From Zoroaster sp. YZ-2022 (taxonomy: Eukaryota; Echinodermata; Asteroidea; Forcipulatida; Zoroasteridae): a stretch of 64,000 nt of DNA. Shown one piece after another: positions 55,084 through 64,000 of the stretch. The stretch spans positions 2,589,148 to 2,653,147 of the forward strand of contig CM055837.1 in the NCBI GenBank assembly GCA_029582265.1. Direction: 5' to 3'. A model generated the notes under the pieces. The model worked only from the letters and a program-made list of their open reading frames with translations. It did no database searches and was not told the origin of the DNA. Position numbers and translations under genes: made by a program. The number at the start of each line of letters is the position of its first letter. Position 1 is the first letter of the stretch.

Positions 55084-55840
55084 TGTTGGTGTGAAAAGAT
55101 CTTAATTTTTGAAACAAATGTGACTGGATATGTGACTAGATCCTACAAAATGAGTGTCATTTTTAGCTCAGTAAAAAAATACCATTATCAACTTCAATTT
55201 AATCTTCAAACATATGTCAGTATCTTATAAATTAAGACTTTTATTTGGTGAAATAAAGTGACAATTTCTATTGATTTGCTTTGTGCAAAGTCATGTTTGT
55301 AGACCTGTAACACAAAAGTAGCTGTGGTTAGTTTGGATTCACTTTGTAAGATTGGGTCGCATAATTATTGTTTATTATGCCACAATAATTCCAGAAATAC
55401 TTGAATACACAAATTTTTCACATTTGAATACATGTACTATTGTGTACTAAAACTAATGTGCCTGAATAAAGTTTGTTTGTATATCACACAATGACAACTT
55501 CACAATACATAAAATGGCATATGAAAGAATATGAGATACACATGAAAGTCATTAGGAATGTATTGTGGTTTTGTGTAGCTTAGAGTAAATGTGCTTAACT
55601 ATCTGAAAGGTGTGACAGAAGATGAACACATTGAAAAGACTGGAATAATATTTATCTTTTCTAAATCTACTTTGTCTTCGAGACAGCCGTACACTGGAAT
55701 TTGTGTAAACATTGAGATGAAAACGTGTTTGATGTGACAATATTAAATTTGGCTCATAAGTGACTTTGTGCAAAATCCTCAAACATTTGTGTTATTTTAA
55801 TTTCAGTGTAAACACTCAGTATATATGGAAGTTTTATCTT

Positions 55841-56103
55841 TTAACCAGTTCGCGTAGGAGGCCGTGTATACACGCAATTTGTTTTTGCACCACGGATCGG
55901 AGAGCGTCTAATCACGCCATAGGAAACTCCGGAATATTTGTATGCATGCTCGGTTGACGTGGCAACGAGCCGAGCGTACAGTGACATGCTCGGTAGACAT
56001 GGCCACGCGCTGTAGAAGCTTCCATTAATGTGTTTGTGTGGGAAAAAGAAACCCGCACAGGGGCCCAGAAATTTTTTTTTGTTCCCGACGCGAACTGGTT
56101 AAG
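55841..56103. mobile_element. MITE with AACCAGTTCG termini, copy 3
   Basis: TTAACCAGTTCGCGTAGGAG ... GACGCGAACTGGTTAA, with the same GC-rich interior. It lies downstream of the ARMC2 stop codon. Confidence 0.85.
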
Positions 56104-56220
56104 GAAGTTTACTTAGGATTTATTTATATGTGAGGTATGGTATGATTGTAAATATAACAACATGGAGCAGTGCTTAACTATACTAAAACTTGCTGGTTTA
56201 AGTTCATGACTTACACAACA

Positions 56221-56226
56221 TTTATT
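56221..56226 (-). promoter_or_regulatory. Candidate poly(A) signal for ARMC2
   Basis: TTTATT on the plus strand reads AATAAA on the minus strand, about 360 bases after the ARMC2 stop. Another lies at 56118-56123. In AT-rich DNA such matches are common. Confidence 0.3.
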
Positions 56227-56374
56227 TCACCTTTAAATATAAAGCATCCCCGGAAATATTTTGATTTGGACATAACTGGATTTGAACCCGTTCACACATA
56301 ATTATTGATGTGGGGAGACAGGGTACCAAACTCAGTCTACTTTATGTTAGCCTATTGGTTTTTGCAACACACAA

Positions 56375-56495
56375 GTCTATGGCCGTTTTCGAAACATCTG
56401 GCTTCGTCTCCGTCTTGGCTCCTTTCGTGCGGTCTGTCAATGATGACAACCTGGAGACGAAGCCGAAGCCAGTGCTTTCGAAAACGCCCTATGTG
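56375..56495. mobile_element. Short MITE with GGCGTTTTCGAAA termini
   Basis: TGGCCGTTTTCGAAACATCT, GGCTTCGTCTCCGTC and the inverted GACGAAGCCGAAGCCAGTGC, TTTCGAAAACGCCCTA. It lies about 95 bases beyond the ARMC2 stop codon, probably inside its 3' UTR. Confidence 0.75.
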
Positions 56496-56588
56496 AACCA
56501 GAGTGAGACTAAAAATAGTCTGGTGCCTGTAATGTGCTGCACATCATTCCTTACCATGCACCTAGGGGAACTTGACCGTGATGTCATT

Positions 56589-59500
56589 TCAAGGGGCCTC
56601 ACCGATGGGAACCAGGTCTGCCTGGTGCTTCTCTACCCTGTCAAGCAGCTGTGATGCCACGGGACAGAACTCAGTCTGCCAATATGACCTCATGAACTCC
56701 CGAGTCTCGGTGTCCCATTCAACTCCTTCCGGGGCCTCCATTGCGGTGTCTTCATCTGGATGTCAGGAAAATTTCAGATGTGAGAATAGTCAGTCAAAGT
56801 TGGACGTACACTGGGCTTGTACATGTATGTTTTAGAGGAAAATTTAATTTTCATTGTCATGAATGCACAAACAGAAAACAATTTGAAAACACTTCAGACA
56901 ACACAACTGTTTCAATTCAATTTAATTATCAAATTATCCACAATAAAAATAGAGTTGGTACAGAAATCAATTTTTTGGCGAACACAGAAAAACTGAACTT
57001 GGACCAACTGAGCCCTACTTTGATGGTCTCTCAGGTTGTCAATATTTTTTGTTGTAGGTTGTCAATATTTTTGTTTTTGTAGTAGTCAGAAGCCATGAAA
57101 TCCATTGATCTAAATGTTGCCAGTTGAATCCCCACTTCAATAAATGTTACTTTATTCACTAAAAATAAACTTAGCAATGAGTATTCAGCAATGAGCCTAG
57201 CCTACAAAGGCAAAAACACAAATTACTAAAATTCTTACCAAGAAAATCTGCTAGTTTATCGATGAGATTGCCTGCTTCCTGTTCACCGAAGCATTCCACG
57301 GAATTTGTGATGTTCTCACTGTAATTCCATAATGTCATACACACCATGCTAGCCAGCTGCCAATCCGATCGGCCGAAGTCAACCAACACATCGGTTAATC
57401 TGAAGAACAAAATAGACTCCAAAATTCAATTCATGGCTTCACATGCCAATGTAGGGAGAGTTATGTATGGAAACATCTAACATAAACTGTCTCCTCTGTG
57501 AATAGCAAATGCAAATATATATTTTTTAAATAAGTTTTTTTAAGCGAAATATAGGTTATTATAGGTTTACCAAATGCCAAAATATATGCTTTTATAGGTT
57601 ATTTCCCGTGATTATGCAGTGTTAAGTAACAAGTTTTTGGTAAATTGCCTACCTTCTGAGTACTTTTTGCAACAAAGTACATTACCCCATACCCTGTCCG
57701 GAAGAAAATCTAAGAGCGGTATACATGTTACAGTTTGGCTACTGTTTTGGCTTCATCTCTTTATATTTAGGAAGTAATTTTTCTTCAAGGCCATAAGGTT
57801 TTTATAAGGAAGTTGAAAATGGTGTTGCAGGAGATTAAAGATATAGGTTTTTATAGGTTAATATAGGTTTTTTGGGGGAAATAAAGGTTCCTATTTTGAA
57901 ATACAGGTTTTTATAGATTTGATAGGTTTTATAGGTTTCGCTGGGAGGCCTGAAATTGAGTTTAGGTTCTTCTCAGAAACAGTTTTTTATAGAAGAGATT
58001 ATAAGAGTAAACTTACTTTTTGATTCCACCTTCTTGTTTAAGTATGTGTCTCCGATGTTCATCTGCCATTAGATTAATGAGAACTCCACACGCTGTGTAG
58101 ACTATCTCCATGTTTCCAGCATCTAGTAACGTCACCATCATTTCATCCACTGAAACCAACAAATTATTATTCATTAGGGTGGAAAACTCGACTGTAATTG
58201 GTCAATAGATGATCAGGTCACTTGTGATGAGACTGTGAGTGGTTTGTTAATGATCAGCTGAGTGGGATGCGCTTGAATGTGATTGGTTGGCCATTGATCA
58301 GCTGGTTTATGATGACTTCAAGGATTACCTGTGATTGGTTAATGGATGATCGGCTGTTTTCTGCTGAATTTCATAATCAAATTTGATTAGTTTGTTTAAT
58401 AATGGTCAGCTGGGTAAGATGCTTGACTGTGATTGGTTAATAGATGATCAGCCGACTTGAGGCATGTTCAGAACTGCCACATGATTCAAATCTTTAAAGA
58501 GTTAAGAAAACTGACAACTATGCATAAATGAAAGTGAAATATTTTAAATTAAACAAAGTTCTGACAAAGAATATTGTATTGCACAAAACATTGACATAAT
58601 TCTCTCTCAATTTTACCTTTTTTAGAAGTCAGAAAGTCCCTGACTTCTTTAGCCCGGGAGAGATTGCCGAATACCCTTGATGCCTCTATCATACCTTCCA
58701 TGTTATCATTCAGCAACAACTTCAATACCACTGTTTGAAAAAGAAAACAAAATATTCATTAAATTGTTTCAAATTCAGATTAGAAATATACTTTCATTCA
58801 ATCAATAACATATTTCATACAATAAAGTAAAGAAAATCAAAACATCTGTATTAACTAAATTCCAGCTTTTACAAATGTGTTTTCCCAAATATATTTTTCT
58901 TAAATTTTCTGAAAACCACAAAGTACTCACATCTTGAAATCTCTTCTTGTCTCTCTACTATACAACTTCCAATGATGTCATAGAAGGACAGATTGTTAAT
59001 GGTGATCACCGTGTTCAAAACTAACTCTTCGCTGGTACGAATGTCCTTATACTCTGCAAACACAAAACACAAACAGTATTCTAATGATTTAGAACAGTCC
59101 AACATGTCTGCATGTTTTCTTTAAAAATTGTGAATGCTTGTTCACACTTTTCTCATGACTTGGATTCCGTATAGAGCTGAAACTTTCACAGGTTAGTTGT
59201 TTAATGTATATCTTGATTCAAAGAGAGTAAGCATACTCATAGAAGCAGTTTGGCCAACATTACCAATGCTGTACCTTCCCTTGGATGTATACCTTGATTC
59301 AAAGAGAGTAAGCGTACTCATAGAAGCAGTTTTGCCAACATTACCAATGTTGTACCTTCCCTTCAATGTATATCTTGATTCAAAGAGAGTAAGTGTACTC
59401 ATAGAAGCAGTTTTGCCAACATTACCAATGCTGTACCTTCCCTTCAATGTATATCTTGATTCAAAGAGAGTAAGCACACTCATAGAAGCAGTTTGGCCAA

Positions 59501-60475
59501 CATTACCAATGTTGTACCTTCCCTTCAATGTTTGTCTTGATTCAAAGAGAGTAAGTATACTCATAGAAGCAGTTTGGCCAACATAACCAATGCTGTACCT
59601 TCCCTTCAATGTATATCTTGATTCAAAGAGAGTAAGCATACTCATAGAAGCAGTTTTGCCAACATTACCAATGCTGTACCTTCCCTTCAATGTATATCTT
59701 GATTCAAAGAGAGTAAGCATACTCATAGAAGCAGTTTGGCCAACATTACCAATGTTGTACCTTCCCTTCAATGTATATCTTGATTCAATGAGTGTAAGCA
59801 TACTCATAGAAGCTGTTCTGCCAACATGACTTATGTTGAACCTTCCCTTTAATGGAACTCAAGTTAATCATAGGTTATCACCCTCATTTGTCCAATGCTC
59901 ATTTGCCCACGGTTCTAATAATCTTACCCAGTATCTGCATTAGCTGGTCCACACAGTTCTCATTCGATGCAATAAGTGGTCCAATGTCCTGGTTAATAGA
60001 CAGATTGGCAATGACTCTAATTATTTTGATCAGGACGTCCTCGATGAGGTTTGTGGAGCTCGAGTACTCACTGTCACCATCTTGAGGTTTGGGTGGTTCT
60101 TCCTTGGGGGATGTCGACTTCTGCGATTTAATCACACAAAAAAGAAGAAGAAAAGTAAATCTGCTGCCACCTCGAGTCTAAAAATATAAAATATGTGACA
60201 TTTAATTTTATTTATTTTAATTATTTAATTTTACCTGTAAACTTTTGACAAAATGATGTCGAAGCACGTTGAGTATGATTTCCATGGCGTTCTCAGCATT
60301 GAAAAGGCAATACCTGAAGTCATCGTTCTTGGCCGTAAGGTTCCCCAGAGCAAAGCTGAGCCTGACGACGGTATAGCTCTGGTCCTCATATCGACTCAGT
60401 AACGCTAGTAGTGACTGGAACGCTGTGGGATACTCTCCCAGCGCGTTGCAACACTCCACTGACAAGGTCAGCTTA
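56589..60475 (-). CDS. ARMC2: Armadillo repeat-containing protein 2 (3' part, 7 exons)
   Basis: Minus-strand exons 60475-60235, 60120-59928, 59053-58931, 58730-58617, 58149-58017, 57399-57239 and 56755-56589 give 376 residues to a TGA. All acceptors are AG, all donors are GT, and every phase joins. The protein is helical armadillo repeats: RLSFALGNLTAKNDDFRYCL, IRVIANLSINQDIGPLIASN, NTVITINNLSFYD, EASRVFGNLSRAKEVRDFL, VYTACGVLINLMADEHRRHI and MVCMTLWNYSENI, each with the Gly/Ala-Asn-Leu-(T/S) helix 2-3 turn. The C-terminus YWQTEFCPVASQLLDRVEKH matches ARMC2. In vertebrates ARMC2 is needed for central-pair and radial-spoke assembly in sperm flagella. A Ser/Pro/Glu-rich insert (SPKEEPPKPQDGDSE) lies between repeats. 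The 5' exons are beyond the 76-bp array, outside the window. Confidence 0.88.
58190..58460. repeat. Diverged ~60-bp tandem repeat in ARMC2 intron
   Basis: GTGATTGGTTAATRGATGAT with CAGCTG recurs at about 58195, 58260, 58330 and 58430, with many substitutions. Old array. Confidence 0.6.
59165..59850. repeat. 81-bp tandem array in ARMC2 intron, 8 copies
   Basis: TGTACCTTCCCTTCAATGTA and TATCTTGATTCAAAGAGAGT recur at 59270, 59351, 59432 and on, every 81 bases. Its ends (CACAGGTTAGTTGTTTAATG; TTGAACCTTCCCTTTAATGG) suggest a MITE whose interior expanded. 81 is divisible by three, so the open frames are incidental. Confidence 0.93.
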
Positions 60476-60544
60476 CTGTTAGGTACAATGATAATTATAA
60501 TAATATTATAATGAATACGAACACTCTGAATGCAGCAGGTTTTC

Positions 60545-63500
60545 AAGGTTTGCATGGTGGAAGTACAGTAGGAGTAAGGGTAAGGTTTGCAATAGCACCA
60601 AGTAACAATCTCTAAGGAGTTGTAATAATTGTTGGTTCTGAGAAGCAGTGTATTTGAAGGTTTGCATGGTGAAAGTACAGTAGGAGTAAGGTTGCGGTAG
60701 CACCATGTAACAATCTCTTAAGAAGGATTTGAAGCTTTGCATGGTGGAAGTACAGTAAGAGTAAGGTTTGCGGTAGTACCATGTAACAATCTCTTAAGAA
60801 GGATTTGAAGCTTTGCATGGTGGAAGTACAGTAGGAGTAAGGTTGCGGTAGTACCATGTAACAATCTCTTAAGAAGGATCTAAAGCATTGCATGGTGGAA
60901 GTACAGTAGGAGTAAGGTTTGCGGAAGCACCATGTAACAATCTCTTAAGAAGGATTTGAAGCATTGCATGGTGGAAGTACAGTAGGAGTAAGATTTGCGG
61001 TGGCATCATGTAACACTCTATTAAGAAGGATTTGAAGCATTGCATAGTGGAAGTACAGTAAGAGTAAGATTTGCGGTAGTATCATGTAACAATCTCTTAA
61101 GAAGGATTTGAAGCATTGCATGGTGGAAGTACAGTAAGAGTAAGATTTGCGGTAGCATCATGTAACAATCTCTTAAGAAGGATTTGAAGCTTTGCATGGT
61201 GGAAGTACAGTAGGAGTAAGGTTTGCGGTAGCATCATGTAGCAATCTCTTAAGAAGGATTTGAAGCATTGCATAGTGGAAGTACAGTAGGAGTAAGGTTT
61301 GCGGTGGCATCATGTAACAATCTCTTAAGAAGGATTTGAAGCTTTGCATGGTGGAAGTACAGTAGGAGTAAGGTTTGCGGTGGCATCATGTAACAATCTA
61401 TTAAGAAGGATTTGAAGCATTGCATGGTGGAAGTACAGTAGGAGTAAGGTTTGCGGTGGCATCATGTAACAATCTCTTAAGAAGGATTTGAAGCTTTGCA
61501 TGGTGGAAGTACAGTAGGAGTAAGGTTTGCGGAAGCACCATGTAACAATCTCTTAAGAAGGATTTGAAGCTTTGCATGGTGGAAGTACAGTAGGAGTAAG
61601 ATTTGCGGTGGCATCATGTAACAATCTATTAAGAAGGATTTGAAGCATTGCATGGTGGAAGTACAGTAGGAGTAAGGTTTGCGGTAGCATCATGTAACAA
61701 TCTCTTAAGAAGGATTTGAAGCATTGCATGGTGGAAGTACAGTAGGAGTAAGGTTTGCGGTGGCATCATGTAACAATCTCTTAAGAAGGATTTGAAGCAT
61801 TGCATGGTGGAAGTACAGTAGGAGTAAGGTTTGCGGTGGCATCATGTAACAATCTCTTAAGAAGGATTTGAAGCATTGCATGGTGGAAGTACAGTAGGAG
61901 TAAGATTTGCGGTGGCATCATGTAACAATCTCTTAAGAAGGATTTGAAGCATTGCATGGTGGAAGTACAGTAGGAGTAAGATTTGCGGTGGCATCATGTA
62001 ACAATCTCTTAAGAAGGATTTGAAGCATTGCATGGTGGAAGTACAGTAGGAGTAAGATTTGCGGTGGCATCATGTAACAATCTCTTAAGAAGGATTTGAA
62101 GCATTGCATGGTGGAAGTACAGTAGGAGTAAGATTTGCGGTGGCACCATGTAACAATCTCTTAAGAAGGATTTGAAGCATTGCATAGTGGAAGTACAGTA
62201 GGAGTAAGGTTTGCGGTGGCATCATGTAACAATCTCTTAAGAAGGATTTGAAGCATTGCATGGTGGAAGTACAGTAGGAGTAAGATTTGCGGTGGCATCA
62301 TGTAACAATCTCTTAAGAAGGATTTGAAGCTTTGCATGGTGGAAGTACAGTAGGAGTAAGATATGTGGTAGTACCATGTAACAATCTCTTAAGAAGGATT
62401 TGAAGCATTGCATGGTGGAAGTACAGTAGGAGTAAGGTTTGCGGTAGCACCATGTAACAATCTCTTAAGAAGGATTTGAAGCATTGCATGGTGGAAGTAC
62501 AGTAGGAGTAAGATTTGCGGTGGCATCATGTAACAATCTCTTAAGAAGGATTTGAAGCATTGCATAGTGGAAGTACAGTAGGAGTAAGGTTTGCGGTGGC
62601 ACCATGTAACAATCTCTTAAGAAGGATTTGAAGCATTGCATAGTGGAAGTACAGTAGGAGTAAGGTTTGCGGTGGCATCATGTAACAATCTCTTAAGAAG
62701 GATTTGAAGCTTTGCATGGTGGAAGTACAGTAGGAGTAAGATTTGTGGTAGTACCATGTAACAATCTCTTCAGAAGGATTTGAAGCATTGCATGGTGGAA
62801 GTACAGTAGGAGTAAGATTTGTGGTAGTACCATGTAACAATCTCTTAAGAAGGATTTGAAGCTTTGCATGGTGGAAGTACAGTAGGAGTAAGGTTGCGGT
62901 AGTACCATGTAACAATCTCTTAAGAAGGATTTGAAGGTTTGCATGGTGGAAGTACAGTAGGAGTAAGATTTGTGGTAGTACCATGTAACAATCTCTTAGG
63001 AAGGATTTGAAGCTTTGCATGGTGGAAGTACAGTAGGAGTAAGATTTGTGGTAGTATCATGTAACAATCTCTTAAGAAGGATTTGAAGCATTGCATGGTG
63101 GAAGTACAGTAGGAGTAAGATTTGCGGTAGCATCATGTAACAATCTCTTAAGAAGGATTTGAAGCATTGCATGGTGGAAGTACAGTAGGAGTAAGATTTG
63201 TGGTAGTACCATGTAACAATCTCTTAAGAAGGATTTGAAGCTTTGCATGGTGGAAGTACAGTAGGAGTAAGGTTGCGGTAGTACCATGTAACAATCTCTT
63301 AAGAAGGATTTGAAGGTTTGCATGGTGGAAGTACAGTAGGAGTAAGATTTGTGGTAGTACCATGTAACAATCTCTTAGGAAGGATTTGAAGCTTTGCATG
63401 GTGGAAGTACAGTAGGAGTAAGATTTGTGGTAGTACCATGTAACAATCTCTTAAGAAGGATTTGAAGCATTGCATGGTGGAAGTACAGTAGGAGTAAGAT

Positions 63501-64000
63501 TTGTGGTAGTACCATGTAACAATCTCTTAAGAAGGATTTGAAGCTTTGCATGGTGGAAGTACAGTAGGAGTAAGGTTGCGGTAGTACCATGTAACAATCT
63601 CTTAAGAAGGATTTGAAGGTTTGCATGGTGGAAGTACAGTAGGAGTAAGATTTGTGGTAGTACCATGTAACAATCTCTTAGGAAGGATTTGAAGCTTTGC
63701 ATGGTGGAAGTACAGTAGGAGTAAGATTTGTGGTAGTACCATGTAACAATCTCTTAAGAAGGATTTGAAGCATTGCATGGTGGAAGTACAGTAGGAGTAA
63801 GATTTGTGGTAGTACCATGTAACAATCTCTTAAGAAGGATTTGAAGGTTTGCATAGTGGAAGTACAGTAGGAGTAAGGTTTGCGGAAGCATCATGTAATT
63901 AATCTCTTAAGAAGGATTTGAAGCTTTGCATGGTGGAAGTACAGTAGGAGTAAGGTTTGCGGTAGTATCATGTAACAATCTCTTAAGAAGGATTTGAAGT
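60545..64000. repeat. 76-bp satellite array, about 44 copies, running off the window
   Basis: GCATGGTGGAAGTACAGTAG, GAGTAAGRTTTGCGGTAGYA, CCATGTAACAATCTCTTAAG and AAGGATTTGAAG repeat at 76 bases. The unit matches the terminal part of the palindromic element at 41722-41858 and, less well, the Penelope-like fragments (GTAGCTTTGCATGGTGAGGA, GCGGTGACACCATGTGG). The first unit (60601-60660) still has GTTGTAATAATTGTTGGTTC TGAGAAG, the part next to it in the full element. Higher-order repeats of 3-4 units are visible at 62.8-63.8 kb. Confidence 0.95.

Noticed and set aside
56310..56654. Plus-strand 114-codon frame beside ARMC2
   Set aside because: It overlaps the ARMC2 last exon and a short MITE; the minus strand has the recognisable protein and matching splice phase.
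59193..59829. 200-codon frames with repeated FESRYTLKGRYSIGNVG
   Set aside because: Produced by the 81-bp (27-codon) tandem array inside an ARMC2 intron; open on both strands.
60506..63702. Repeated frames with QSFKSFLRDCYMVLPQ
   Set aside because: Translation of the 76-bp satellite; the frame shifts from unit to unit and both strands read open.

Overview
The window is animal genomic DNA: AT-rich, with short exons, long introns, GT-AG splice sites and dense small repeats. The best guess is an echinoderm. The histone H1 has an N-terminal SPKK/SR-rich extension like echinoderm sperm H1 and ends in a metazoan histone stem-loop. The tRNA-derived SINEs and many hairpin MITEs fit a marine invertebrate. 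The class within echinoderms cannot be fixed from this sequence.

Layout. (1) Positions 119-44325, plus strand: the 3' three quarters of androglobin (ADGB). About 29 exons, all phase-compatible, encode about 1250 codons up to a TAA at 44323. The calpain-like N-terminus lies upstream of the window. The permuted globin (helices C-H, then an IQ-like segment, then A-B) is split over exons between 17005 and 22505. A lysine- and glutamate-rich C-terminus ends the protein. (2) Positions 52678-45965, minus strand: a small, probably secreted protein with one Methyltransf_FA (farnesoic acid O-methyltransferase-like) domain in three or four exons. (3) Positions 50522-51292, plus strand: an intronless sperm-type linker histone H1, with upstream H1-box and TATA-like sites and a 3' stem-loop, nested in the first intron of (2). 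(4) Positions 60475-56589, minus strand: the last seven exons of ARMC2, an armadillo-repeat axonemal assembly factor. Its 5' part is beyond a 76-bp satellite array that fills 60.5-64.0 kb.

ADGB and ARMC2 homologues are needed for sperm flagella or motile cilia in vertebrates, and the H1 looks like a sperm chromatin protein. The neighbourhood may therefore be used in the male germ line, but that is inference.

The rest is repeats. There are at least fifteen families of short inverted-repeat elements, often two to seven copies each and sometimes nested. There are tRNA-derived SINEs and Penelope-like terminal fragments with a hammerhead-like core. Large tandem arrays have periods of 55, 103, 42, 58, 153, 42, 81 and 76 bp, all in introns or intergenic DNA. 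No tRNA or rRNA genes, CRISPR arrays or bacterial features were seen. The most interesting items are decayed tandem copies of a globin-adjacent ADGB exon, a run of symmetric microexons in the globin linker, the nested sperm-type H1 and the Penelope/hammerhead-derived satellite.
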